From Prorocentrum cordatum (Eukaryota > Sar > Dinophyceae > Prorocentrales > Prorocentraceae), in contig CAUYUJ010022056.1 in NCBI GenBank assembly GCA_963575745.1, positions 1-64,000 on the forward strand: a stretch of 64,000 nucleotides of DNA, given 5' to 3'. Positions 19,301 to 30,802 of this stretch are shown here, piece after piece. Below the pieces are notes generated by a model that made no database searches, was not told where the DNA came from, and was given only the letters and a program-made list of their open reading frames with translations. Every line of letters begins with the position of its first letter. The first letter of the stretch is position 1. A program made the translations under genes and the position numbers.

Positions 19301-21890
19301 CCGCGGCAGGGCGGGTTGCCACGCCGCCGCCGCCAGCAGCGCCGGCGCATCGAGCAGCCTCACAGGCTCCAGCACGACGAGAGCCGCCAGCGCTGCAGAC
19401 AGCAGCTCCCGCGCATCGCCCGGCACCGCAGTTTCTGGCATTGGAGGAGCCGGTGTTCCCACCGGCCGCAGCCCCGGCGCATCGGGCAACACCTCTTCCT
19501 GCAGGACGTGTGCTGGAAGCACCACGGGCAGCAGCACCGGCGCATCCCGCGCTATCGCAGCTCCCTGTGCGTCGGGACCTGGCAGTGCCATGGGTAACGC
19601 CGCCATCACATCCAGCAGCATCTGAGTTTTCAGCTCGACGGGAACTCGCAACAACATCGACCGCGCCACCAACGCACCCGACAGCCCCGCAGCCTTCAGC
19701 ATCGGTGGAACGGGCACTACTGCCAGCGACGGCCCCCTCGCAGCCGGCACCACCTCCGACTCTGGCTCCTATGGTCCCAGTTGGGTTGCTCGCAGGCGCC
19801 CCAACACAGGCAGCAGCACCATTGCGCCCGAAACGTCGGAGATTGGCGACGCCACCGGCAGCAGTTCTAGCGCGCCCGTTAGCGGCGCCGTCAACCGCAG
19901 CACCAGTGCACGCAGCTTCACAAACACCACCAATACGACGGGAAGTGGCAGCACCAGCAGCCGCAGGACGGGACCTAGCAGTACCGTCAGTAACTGCATC
20001 AGCGAATCCAGCAGCACCACTACCTCCGGCTCGACGGGGCCCGGCAGCACTAGCAGCTGCAGCCCTGGCGCATCCGGCAGCTTCATCGCTTCCAATACGA
20101 CGGGTCGTTGCAAGACCGCCGGCAGCCACACGAGCGCACTCAGCAGCATCGGTACTTCCAGTTCGACGGGCCTCGGCAGTCCAGGCAGCACTGTCAGCAG
20201 CTACGTCGCAGCACCCAGCAGCTCCATTACCTCCAGGTCTATGTGATCCAGCAGCACTGTCAGCAGCTGCACCAACACATCCAGCAGCCCTGGCGGATCC
20301 GACAGAGCCGCAGTGTCCAGCACGACGGGAAGTAGCAGCATCACCAGATACGTCACCCATGCAACCAGACTTACCGCAGTTGTCAGCACGATTAGACCCC
20401 AGCGCATCAGTCGCAGCAACACCAGCGCACCCAGCAGCATTTGTTCGCCGGGACCTGGCAGCACCGCTGGCAGCAGCGACACCGTCAGGACATCCCACAG
20501 CGGCAGGGCCCACAGCACGATGGGGAACGACGCTACCTGGGACAGCAGCACTCGAGCATCCAGCAGCACCTCAGTTTGCAGCACCACCACCGAAGTCGGC
20601 ATCACCTACGGCAGCTGCATTTTCTCCGAGGCCTCCATCCTCATCCTCCTCGCGACGGTCGACCAGTACAGCCCCGCGTTCATAGGCGTGCGACCCCTGC
20701 CCACTCCGAAGCGCTGCGCCCCTGGCACTGCATTCGCCAGCTGCTCCGTGCGGCCTGGCAGAGCCCCGCGGGCAGCAGCGCCAGCGCACCCTGCAACACA
20801 TCAGTACCCAACGCGACGGGAGCCGGCAGTACATTCGGCACCAGTATCATCACTCCCAGCTGCTCCAGCGCAGTGGGAATCGGCAGTATTGTACGCAGCG
20901 ACTCCAACAGCAGCTGGTTCAGTGCAGCCAGCCGCACTTCCAATACGACGGGAACCAGCACTTCCATCGACAGCATCACCTACGCAGCCGGCAGCCCCGC
21001 TGGATCCTCCAGCTCCCTCAGCAGCGAATTCATCGAACCCAGTGGCGCCGCACTTTCCAGCACGACGGGGCCCAGAAGATCGACTGGCAGCATCGTCAGC
21101 GCATCCAGCAATGTCGCAGCTTCCTGTAAGACGGGCACCAGCAGCTCCACCCGGAGCGGCCCCACCAGCAGCACCACCACCAGCACATTCAGCAGCGCCG
21201 CAGTTTCCACCGCCAACGGGGCAGGCACAGTCAGTGGCAGCAGCGACGTTGCAGCCAGCGGCAACACGGTCTTCGCCACGCAGGGAATCGGCAGGGCCGC
21301 GCGTTGCAACCCCAGCTTACTCAGAAACACAACTGTTCCCAAAACGGCGGAGATTGACAGTACCACTTGCTGAAGCACAAGCCCAGCCGACGGCCCAACA
21401 GGGTACAGCACGAGGGGGACCTGCAGTTCCATCAGCAACGGGATCAACGCAACCAGCGGCGTCACGCTCTCCAGCACGACGAGACTTCGCAGCACAATCG
21501 GTTGCAGCGGCAGCGCAACCACCGCCCCCGGCGCAACTGGCGGCACCGCAGCTTACAGCACGACCTGTCCCAGCAGTTCCACTGGCAGCAACACCAGAAT
21601 ATCCAGCAGCATCGCATGACCCTGCACAGCGGGCGCCTGCAGCTCCACCGGCAGCAGCATCAACGCATCCGGCGGCACTGCAGTCTCCAGCAGAATCATG
21701 TCCAGCGCGACCTGCTCCAGCACCACAGTTGACAGCAGCACCAGAGCAACCAGCAGCATCGCAGAGCCCAGCACCAGAGCATCCAGCAGCACCAGAGCAT
21801 CCTGCAGCACCACTGGCAGCAGCGCTGCTGCAGTGTCCAGCGCGACGGGACTCATCTGCAACACAGGCTCTTGCACCGCACCGTGGACCT
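19300..21890 (+). repeat. coding minisatellite (about 69 bp, 23 codons) in the LINE linker
   Basis: Roughly 35 diverged units. In the element's frame they translate to variations on LPxRRxxAxPxAAxxxHPAA, for example LPVRRDLAVPWVTPP and FPARRGPEDRLAASS. The landmark CGACGGGA recurs at intervals near 67-69 bp. The frame runs from 19441 to 20685 and then, one shift later, from 20313 through into the endonuclease without a stop, so the unit length is a multiple of three. It would form a long, basic, disordered spacer upstream of the endonuclease. Confidence 0.75.
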
Positions 21891-21949
21891 CCCGACAGTC
21901 CGGGGCCGGATGGGGGCCTGACTGCACTCATGCCAGAACGTCGTGGCCC

Positions 21950-22720
21950 AGTACTCCCACCAATGCTCGGGCCCTACACTGGGGATTGCACTGGTGGGCT
22001 CTGGAATTCCCAGGCGTATTTTGCGAGCGATCCCGAGCTACAACACGCCAAGCAAAGCTATGCAGACAGGCTTTTTGCACAACGCGACTTTGTGGGCCTG
22101 GCGGAAACCCACAGCGCGCATTGGAAAGCATTGGCATCCAGAGCCCTAGCGGGAGGCTGTTCCTTTTGGGCACATGGCTCCAACTCTCAGGCCGGCATCG
22201 GCTTGTTGTTGAAACCTGAGTTTGTGGAGCGGTTCACCCCCCCCGACGAGAACAGCTGGGTCGGGATCGAGGCTGGTCGCGCGGCGAAGCTGTCCCTGCG
22301 AGGGCCCGGTGGCGCGCTCGATGTCTTCGTCGTCTACCTGGCGTCGGGTTCTGCTTCGCATATCGGGTCTGCGCGGAGAGCCATTCTGACCCGTCTGGCG
22401 CAGCACGTGGAGCCACCAGACCGTGTACTGAGCATCATGGTGGGGGATTTTAACTTCGTCGCGGACCGCCGGGACCGCTGGTCGAAGTCTGACGGCGCGT
22501 GGTCCGGGGGCGCCGACCAGGCGGAGGCCAGACTCTTCCAGGCTTTGTTCTGCGGCCAGAAGGGCTTCCAAGAGCTCCACCAACCGCTCTTTACTCACGA
22601 GTGCTGCCTCGCGCGTTCCCGATTGGACCGCGCCTACTCGAACCACGCCTTGGCGGACCAATTGGACAGGCATTACGGCCGATAATTACGTGTTGCCAGC
22701 GACAATCCTATCAGCGCACC
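21950..22720 (+). pseudogene. LINE APE-type endonuclease domain
   Basis: Recognisable features in order: GLWNSQAYF, then VGLAETHS with the catalytic Glu, GIGLLLKPEFVERF, MVGDFNFVADRRDRW with the GDFN motif near 22445, and SRLDRAYSN. The terminal SDH motif is present as SAH (NPISAHRAL, about 22705-22730) and lies in another frame after the stop at 22683. The domain nicks target DNA to prime reverse transcription. The Asp to Ala change and the frameshift should abolish activity. Confidence 0.8.
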
Positions 22721-23235
22721 GGGCACTATCTTTCAGTCGTTCCACGCCGGACGCGAACCGCTGCGGGGGCACAGTCGCCACCACCCGAGCCACGGCCCAC
22801 CCTGACTACGGAAGACGGGTTGCCTTGGAATTTCACTCTCTCTTTGCTTCCGACGAGCAGCCCGCCTCCCACATGAGGCAATTGGTCTTGGTCAAACGGG
22901 CCATGCGCACGGTTTCCAAGGGCATGCGTCGTGCCGAAGACGAGGCGCGCGCAGACGGCACCGACGATCAATTGGGTTGGGTGCTCAGCTTCGTCAGGGC
23001 CGCAGAGAGCGTGAATATTACAGGCATGCGCCGGTGCGCCAAGGCATGCCCCGCCATCTGCGGTTATGTCAACTCCGAAGACCCAGAGGCCAGTGCCAAA
23101 CCCGGCTTCTGGCAGCTCAAAAGCAGAGCGGTGCATTTGGCGCGCCAGGCCATCACGGAGGAGATAGAGGACTTGCGCTCCAGGAAAAAGGGGAAGGCTG
23201 CGAGGCGACCCCCCGCAGCAAGTCCAACTTCCTGA
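22690..23235 (+). pseudogene. LINE ORF2 segment between endonuclease and reverse transcriptase
   Basis: About 180 residues beginning with the end of the endonuclease and followed by a helical linker (LEFHSLFASD ... VKRAMRTVSKGMRRAEDEAR). The frame ends at 23233 just after a run of six C, where the real continuation shifts to the frame reading SNFLTKLKRLLPGG. A one-base change in the C run is the simplest explanation. Confidence 0.65.
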
Positions 23236-24440
23236 CCAAATTGAAGCGTCTACTCCCTGGAGGCAGCACGACAGTGGCGGCCATGCAGACCGAGAGCGGG
23301 GACGTCACGGACAAGGCAGACGAGATGGCTGAAGCTCTCCGCGTGCACTGGGAGCGGGTTTTCAGGGCACCGCTGGTAGACATGAGGGAGATGCGACAAT
23401 GGCTGGGCTCCCTGCGCCCCGCTGCGCCTGGCGAAGAGGTGCGGGAGCCTGAGGTGCACCCCGGCGACCCTCTCCGCAGGCGCCGCCGCCCCCGGCAAGG
23501 TGTCCCGAGCGAGGCTTGGAAGTGGCGTGTCCGCCGGTGCGACGTCGAGCAGGTGATCCGCGCGGCCGGCGACACGTCGCCGGGCCCAGACGGGATCCTT
23601 TTCGCAGCGTGGAGAGCTATCACAGGGCTGGGGGTCTCTATCCTCCTCGGCGTCGCCAGGCAGCTGGAACGAGAAGACGCGCCGGAAGCGCTCCAGCAGG
23701 CGTGCGCGGACGAGAGCGAGAGCGGCACGCACGGGTACAATCTCGGCACACTGGTCTGCTTGCCAAAGGCACCCAGCGGGGGGGATCCAGAGTTAGGGAC
23801 GTACTTTCGGGCTGCGGACACCCGTCCACTCTCCATTGTGACTTGCGACAACAGACTAGTCGCAAACGCGATGAGACTACGCTGGGAGGAATACCTAAGC
23901 GGCTTCGTTCGCGAGAGACAACAAGGGTTTCTCCGGGGCCGCTCTATCCTGAACGATCTACTCGAGGTCGAGACGGCAATGATGCTTCGCTCCCTGCAGG
24001 ACAACAATGCCGCGGCGGTGTTTCTCGACTTCGCTGCTGCGTTCCCCTGCATCTCTCAGCAATAAATTCACGAATGCTTGGTGCACATTGGAGTCCCCGC
24101 TAATGCAGTCAATGCGTTTCAGACTCTGTACAACGAGTGCCAGTGCAACGTGTCCGTGAAGGGGCAGACGTTTGTCGGCTTCAGCATGTCTTCAGGAATT
24201 CGGCAGGGGTGCCCCCTCAGCCCACTCATCTATGCCGTCGCCGCTGAGCTCCTCCTGGACGCCATCGAGGAGAGGACGCCAGAGGCACGCGGCCTTGGTA
24301 CTTCAGGATTTCTGGAAGGCTGCCCCGGGCTTGGCCGACACGTTTGCAGTCTTCGAAAGGATATCTGGCCTCAGGCTCAACATGACGAAGTAAGCGCCTT
24401 CGAGCGCAGGAAAGCGAGCGAGGTCCCTCAGTGGGCCACA
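23225..24440 (+). pseudogene. LINE reverse transcriptase, catalytic segment deleted
   Basis: SPGPDGILFAAW (about 23579), RPLSIVTCDNRLVANAM, QQGFLRGRSILNDLLEVE, motif A with Asp in AAVFLDFAAAFPCIS (about 24011-24055), an in-frame TAA at 24063, and motif B in SSGIRQGCPLSPLIYA (from about 24190). The text then jumps from ELLLDAIEER to LVLQDFWKAAPGLAD in another frame. The YADD/FADD motif C expected between them is missing, and a stop follows at 24391. It cannot be catalytically competent. Confidence 0.85.
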
Positions 24441-25895
24441 ATGCCCGTGTGTTTCAGTTGTAAATATCTCGGCTTTCAGATGGGCCCCGGCAAGGGCGAC
24501 TCTTCGTGGAACAAGCCGTGGCAGAAAGACTTGGGGCGGGTAGACATGTGGCAAGACCAACCTTTGGGGCTCCACAGGAACGCGAGGGTCTACAACACGT
24601 TCGCGATTCCAATATTGGGCTACGTCGCTCAACTCGAGACGCCCCCGGCTTGGCTGGTCAAGTCGGCCGGCCACTCCCTGCGGAAGGCGGCCAAAGGCCC
24701 CGGCGGGTGGGCGGCCTCCGAGGACCTGTGGGCGCTGAGGGAGTCCTTCGGGTTAACAGCCTCCTTCGCCAATATCCAGTGGTATGCCCTGGCGGCCAAG
24801 ATCCGGGTGGTGCAGTTCGACAGAGCCTGCGCGCCAAAGGCTCGCTTTCTGGCGGACGTGGAGCGACTGCGGGAAGCCCTGCGCAGCCCTCCGCGCGACC
24901 ACTCTCGATTTGCATGGAACGACTGGCACAGCCGAAGCCTCATCCTGGCTTTGGCCCAGGCGGAGAGCGAGCTCCAGCATCACCACGCCACGGTGGAGGG
25001 TCTGCGACGATCACGCCCGTCTGGCGACCGAGCAATTGCCCGGGACACGGCGCGGCGGAAGGATTGCCAACGCACGGTGTATGCTTATTTGGCGGCCCGC
25101 ATGGCGCCAGATCCCACAATGCGACTGCGGGCGAAACTCCAGAGATGGGAGTTGGAGGACGGACGCCGCCACGCAGTCATCTTCGGCAGCGTGCAGTAAC
25201 GCACGCCTGCCTGGCAGGGCCGCCGCGCGTCCCACCTGCTGCAGGTCTTGGGTAGCCTCTCGCCGCCGCGGGTCCAGGCAGCAGTCTTCTCGACGCTCTT
25301 CAACCGATGGACCGCAGCTCGGCGATTCCAGGGCCACGCGCGGTGCCTCTTTGGCTGTGGTGACGGCTCCGAGGACAGCATCGAGCATTACTGCTGCTGC
25401 AGAGCCGCACGGGCAGCGTTTCAGCGCAAGTTGCGCCTCGACCCAGGCGTTTTCTGCAACCTCCACACATTCCTGCTGGTCAACCCGCGCATCCGCTCGA
25501 AGGAGGTGCTGTCCCTGCTCGGCCTTGCCATCTACGCGGTGCACGCGTGCACCAACACGATGAGACACCGAGGGCGGTGCGACTTCGAGGTCGCGGTCGA
25601 CGCAATCACCCAGGCAGTGGGGGAGGGCGCCAAAAGACACAGGGTGGCTCTGCGCGCGCTGCGGTCGAGGTGGGCAACGGCCACGGAGGAAGCGGCGCTG
25701 CCCCCCCTTCCACCGACCTCCTTCCCCCGGAGGGTCGAAGCGCTCCGGCGCGGGAGGAAGACCAGGAGGGGCACAGATCGAGGAGGCGCACCGCATAGGC
25801 CAGTGCAGGAGCTGACGCTCTCCCCCGCCACCGCTGATCCCAACGGCTACTGTTTCTTCTTCGCCCTCCTCTACATCTCCGACATCTCAGATTGA
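24440..25895 (+). pseudogene. LINE ORF2 C-terminal region with Cys/His cluster
   Basis: Thumb and connector sequence (CKYLGFQMGPGKGD, then RNARVYNTFAIPILGYVAQ) runs to an in-frame TAA at 25197 and continues in the same frame. The tail carries CLFGCGDGSEDSIEHYCCC, a Cys/His arrangement resembling the zinc-binding C-terminal motif of LINE ORF2 proteins, and ends at the stop 25893-25895. It probably contributes RNA binding in an intact relative. Confidence 0.7.
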
Positions 25896-25999
25896 CTTTG
25901 GGTCTCAAAGGGATTGTTTCTTGCATCTATTTTCAGGCCGGTTATGGTGCAGCGGCGATTTCTCCGACGTTTTCCTGCCCCCCGCCGTCTCGACCCCGA

Positions 26000-27900
26000 C
26001 TCCGACACATCTTCGTCGTTATCCAGCATATCCTCTTCAGCTCTGTTGGCCGCAACCGTTGACCAGTTGATATATTGGGCTGGCTGGTTCTATTTGGTTG
26101 CGTCCGCCTACGCCACCACCACGACGGCCAGCACTCCCACGCTTAGCGATGCTGGCATCGACGCTGGCACCAATTCCGGCGCCTACACTGGTCTTGACAC
26201 CAGCATCGCAGACAGTGCCAACGCCCGCACCTTCGCAAGCGCCAGCGCCGTCGCCCTCACCAGCGCCGTCGCCAGCGTCGCCGCCTACACAATTTCCGGC
26301 GCCGATACCAGCACTGACGCCAGCATCGATGCTGGCACCAACCTTGTCGCCTACAGCACCATCGACACCGGCAGCGACGCCTGCACCAACGCCTGCAGTC
26401 ACGCTGGCACAAACTCCGGCGCCTACATTGGCATCGACACCAGCATCGAAGACAGGGCCCACGCCCGCACCTGCGCCAACGCCAGCGCCGACGCCTTCAC
26501 CAGCTCCGACGCCAGCATCGCCGCCTACACGAGATCCGGCGCCGACAGCGCATCGACGCCATCACCGAGGACAGCGCCAACGACTGCACCTACGCTGGCA
26601 CCAGCGCAAGCACCTACACCAGCATCGACGCTAGCATCTACGCAGGTACCTATTCTGGCGCCTACGGCACCTCCGACGCCAGAATCGACGTCAGCGCCAA
26701 CGCCTGCACCTATACCGGTACCAGCGCCAGCGCCTGCACCAGCATCGACGTCGACATCTACCAGGGTATTACCTCCGGCGCCTACGCCGGAACCTGCGCC
26801 AGTGCCTTCACCAGCAGCGACGCCAGCAGCGACGCCAGCACCAACTCCGGCGCCTACAGTGGCATCGACACCAGCACAGTAGTCAGTGCCAACGCCCGCA
26901 GTTTCGCCCACGCCAGCGCCGACGCCTTCACCAACTCCGACGCCCGCCAGCATCGCTGCCAGCATCGCCGCCTGCACAAGATCCGGCGCCGACAGCCCGA
27001 CGATATCACCGAAGACAGCGCCAGCGCCTGCACTTACGCCGGCACCAGCGCCAGCACCTACAGCAGAATCGACGCTAGCATCTACGCCAGTACCGACCTT
27101 GGCGCTTACTGCAGCTTCGACGCCAGAATCGACGTCAGCGCCAACGCCTGCACCGATGCTGGTACCAGCGCCAGCGCCTCCCAGCGCCTCCATCAGCATC
27201 AACGTCGACATCAATTCGGGCACCAGCTTCTGAGACAACGCTGGCACCAGCGCCAGCGCCGATACCAGCAGTGACGCCAGCATCGATACGGGCACCAACC
27301 CTGGCGCCTACAGCACCATCGACACAGGCAGCGACGCCTGCACCAACGCCTGCAGTCACGCTGGCACCAACTCTGGCGCCTACATTGGCATCGACACCAG
27401 CATCGAAGACAGGGCCCACGCCCGCACCTGCGCCAACGCCAGCGCCGACGCCCTCACCAGCACCGACGCCAGCATCGCCGCCTACACGAGATCCGGCGCC
27501 GACAGCGCATCGACGCCATTACCGAGGACAGCGCCAACGCCTGCACCTACGCTGGCACCAGCGCAAGCACCTACACCAGCATCGACGCTAGCATCTACGC
27601 CGGTACCAAATCCGACGCCTACGGCACCTCCGACGCCAGAATCGGCGTCAGCGCCAGCGCCTGCACCTATACCGGTACCAGCGCCAGCGCCTACACCAAC
27701 ATCGACGTCGACATCTACGCGGGTACCATCTCCTGCGCTTACGCCGGCCCCAGCTCCAGCGCCTATACCAGTGGCGAGGCCAGCAGCGACACCGGCACCA
27801 ACCCCGGCGCCTACAGCACCATCGACACCAGCAGCGGCCCCTGTGCCAACGCCTGCACTCACGCCAGCACCATCGCTTCACCTGCACCTTGGCTGGCATC
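26000..27900 (+). repeat. 6/12-bp-type tandem repeat with a 957-bp higher-order duplication
   Basis: Built from CAGCACCGACGC and CACCAGCATCGA-like hexamer multiples, so all plus frames stay open and translate as (PTPA)n, (TSTDAS)n or (HQHRR)n. Blocks at 26341-26650 and 27298-27607 are nearly identical at an offset of 957 bp. Shared landmarks include ATCGAAGACAGGGCCCACGC and CACGAGATCCGGCGCCGACA. A coding role as a secreted Pro/Thr-rich protein cannot be excluded but nothing supports a start, signal peptide or end. Confidence 0.75.
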
Positions 27901-28009
27901 TACGCGTCCGCAAGGTGGCCGCAAGTGGCTGGAGGCAGGCTCCGATGAGCCCGCCGAGAAAAAAAAATGAAAAAAGTACAACACGAGGGGCGGGCTGACG
28001 ATGGGCCGC

Positions 28010-29170
28010 AGCTTCGTGACCGCACCGACACCAGCACCCACGCTTGTGCCTATGCCTTCACCGACGCCCACGTCTACACCAGCACCGACGCCAGCACCAA
28101 CGCCAGCACCCACAATTGTGCCTACGACGCCAACGCCTACACCAGCACCGACGCCAGCACCGATGCCAACACCAACGCCGACGCCTAACCCGACACCAAT
28201 GCCAGCGCCTCCACTTGCATTCGGCCCGCGGTCGAATAAACCCTGCTCCAGGCGTCCTATCCCACCCCATGGGATAACGAGTGCGCCACCCACCACTTCT
28301 ATCTCCAGCTCCGACTCCCTGACTCCGACGCCCGACTCCGACGTCCAGCTCCGTCGCCAGCCCCACGGCGGGCGCCTACGCCAGCGAAGACGCCAGCACC
28401 GACACCAGCACCCACGCCGGTGCCTATGCCTTCACCGACGCCCACGCCTACACCAGCACCGACGCCAGCACCGACGCCAGCACCAACGCCGACGCCTAAC
28501 CCGACACCAATGCCGGCGCCTACACCTGCATTCGACCCGCGGTCGACAAAAAAACCATGCTCCAGGCGTCTTATCCCGCCTCATGGGATAACGATTGCGC
28601 CACCCACCACTTCTTTCCCCAGCTCCGACTCCCCAGCTCCGTCGCCCAGCTCCGACGCCAGCACCGCCACCGGCGCTTACGCCAGCGCAGACGCCAGCAC
28701 CGACGCCAGCACCCACAATTGTGCCTACGACGCCAACGCCTACACCAGCACCGACGCCAGCACCGATGCCAACACCAACGCCGACGCCTAACCCGACACC
28801 AGTGCCAGCGCTTACACCTGCATTCGACCCGCGGTCGAATAAACCCCGCTCCCAGCTACTTATCCCACCCCATGGGATAACGAGTGCGCCACCCACCACT
28901 TCTATCCCCAGCTCCGACTCCCCAGCTCCGACTCCCCAGCTCCGACGTCCAGCTCCGACGCCAGCACCGCCGCCGACACCTACGCCAGCACAGACGCCAG
29001 CACCGACACCAGCACCCATGCTTGTGCCTATGCCTTCGCCGACGCCAACGCCTACACCAGCACCGACGCCAGCTCCGACGCCAGCACCAACGCCGACGCC
29101 TAACCCGACACCAATGCCAGCGCCTACACCTGCATTCGATCCGCTGTCGAATAAACCCTGCTTCAGGCTG
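28010..29170 (+). repeat. about 300-bp tandem repeat, four units
   Basis: Each unit has a PTPAPTP-type hexamer tract, then TGCATTCGACCCGCGGTCGA followed by ATAAACCC. In the first three units this continues with CATGGGATAACGA and CGCCACCCACCACTTCT. The CCGCGGTCGA landmark lies near 28230, 28538, 28838 and 29140; CATGGGATAACGA at 28268, 28582 and 28871. Later units diverge into plain hexamer repeat up to about 29780. Confidence 0.8.
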
Positions 29171-29779
29171 CCTGCGAACGTCGGCGCCTGCGCCAGCTCC
29201 AACGGCTGCGCCTACATCAGTACCGACGTCAGCACCGACGCCAGCTCGAACGCCGGCACATACGCTAGGGCCGACGCCAGCACCCGACGCCAGCACTGCA
29301 CCAACGCCTGCGCCTACGCCAGCATCACCGCCGGCGCCTGCGCCGAGACCAGCGCTAGCGCCTACACCAGCGCCGACGCCAGTACAGACGCATGCACCAA
29401 CGGCAGCGCCTGCACCGTCTCCAGCACCAGCGCCTACACCAGCACTGGCGCCAGCACCGACGCCAGCACCAAAGACGACGCCATCATTAACGCCTGCGCC
29501 CACGCCGGCACCAACGCCAGCACCTACACGGCCGACGTCAGCGACGACGCCAGCACAAACGACGGCGTCTCCACCGGTACCAAAGCCCAGCACCTCCACC
29601 AGCACCGACACCAGCACCGACGCCAGCACCAATGCCTGGGCCTCCGCCGGAACCGACGCCAGCTCCGACGTCCGCATCAATGCGTGCGCTTGCGCCGGCA
29701 TCAACGCCTACGCCCACGTTGGCATCAGCACCGACGCCGGCGCCTACGCCTACGGCGGGTCTCATGAGCACCACGCCGG

Positions 29780-30060
29780 ATAACGACCGCAGCACGACAG
29801 GTACCACGAGCAGCACGGCGGAGCACGCAACCAGCACGACGAGTACTCCTAGGCAGCACGCCGAAACTCATGAGCAAGACAACGCTTTCAATGAGCAGCA
29901 CATCGGATACCACGAGCATGGCACGACGAGCATCACGCGCAGCACAACGACTACCACGAGCAGCACATCGAGCACAAGGAGCTGCACGGCGGACGCCACT
30001 GGCAACACGACGGATATCACGTGCAGCGCGCTCACTTCGACATCTCCGAGTCGATCCCTG
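29780..30060 (+). repeat. degenerate GCACGA/CAGCAC array
   Basis: ACGAGCAGCACGGC-like short units, resembling in style the Ser/Thr frame of the LINE linker. Not coding on present evidence. Confidence 0.5.
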
Positions 30061-30149
30061 GATTGGGGTTGTCTTATGGTGTGGTGGAAGGGCCACTCAC
30101 AGGAGCCTCGTGATTCTGTCCCTCGGCTGCACCTTCTGAGGCCGGCCGC

Positions 30150-30460
30150 AGATAGTAGTCTGGGCCCTTCCTTCCCCCTCCCCCCGCCCCCTCCTTTTGC
30201 ATCCCCGGCTGTTTATTTTGTATAGTGTTTGAGGTACGCGTGCATGTGCCGGGCACTCCAGCCGGGCGGGCCGCTGTTACTCACCGAGCCTCCAGCTCCC
30301 GCCGGCTGGAGCCGCCTTAGAAGCTGACTATGATATTATTTTAGTGTCCTCTGTTTCGCCCCTTTCTTCCTCCACCCCCCCCTCTCCTCCCCTCCCCTCT
30401 CCTGCCGCTGCCGCCGCTGCCGCTCCACCGCATAGTGCTATCGTGAGAGTTTGAAAGATT
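30150..30460. other. pyrimidine-rich spacer
   Basis: CCCCTCCC and TTCCTCC tracts (about 30165-30200 and 30358-30410) with no gene or repeat family recognised. Confidence 0.4.
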
Positions 30461-30723
30461 CGCTCCGTGTGGAGCTGCGCTCGTGGGGGATTTCCGAGTG
30501 CTCTTCGGGCTGTAGGGTCGCGTGATCGTTCACTGGGCTCTTTCTCATGTAGTCATATAACTATGCAGTTTTGCCCCGTCTCCCCAGCTGCGCGCAACGG
30601 CTCGCCTATTGCAGGTTGGCCTGAGCGTTGCTCCTGGTGTCTCGGCTGGTTCGCCCGCCTCTCCCCCCTCCTTTTCCTCCCTCGCCCTCCGCCGCCCCGC
30701 CTCCGCCCCTGCCCACCCGCCCC

Positions 30724-30802
30724 CTGTGAGTACTTTAGCCCCGGGGCCACGCGTGTACTTTAGCCCCCAGGGCCACGTGAGTGCTTTAGCCCCCGGCGGC
30801 GA
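30724..30802 (+). repeat. 26-bp tandem repeat, three copies
   Basis: Three copies of GTGAGTACTTTAGCCCC followed by GGGGCCAC, at 30725, 30751 and 30777, with a few substitutions. Confidence 0.75.

Larger units (their letters stand above)
17024..25895 (+). mobile_element. LINE (non-LTR) retrotransposon, near full length, inactivated
   Basis: In order: an N-terminal ORF (17024-18969), a short spacer, a Pro/Ala/Arg-rich minisatellite linker (about 19300-21890), an apurinic-type endonuclease (about 21950-22720), reverse transcriptase (about 23230-24420) and a C-terminal region with a Cys/His cluster ending at 25895. The architecture is that of an APE-type LINE. Disabling lesions include at least four frame changes, in-frame stops at 24063 and 25197, and loss of the reverse-transcriptase YADD segment. 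The 5' boundary is unclear; sequence resembling the element may begin near 16950. The 3' side passes directly into the GCC/ACC-type repeats at about 26000. Confidence 0.85.

Noticed and set aside
25914-29767. Pro/Thr/Ala-rich open frames as a secreted mucin-like gene
   Set aside because: Several frames are open at once, there is no signal peptide or defined end, and the repeats continue beyond each stop. Kept as repeat, with the possibility noted.
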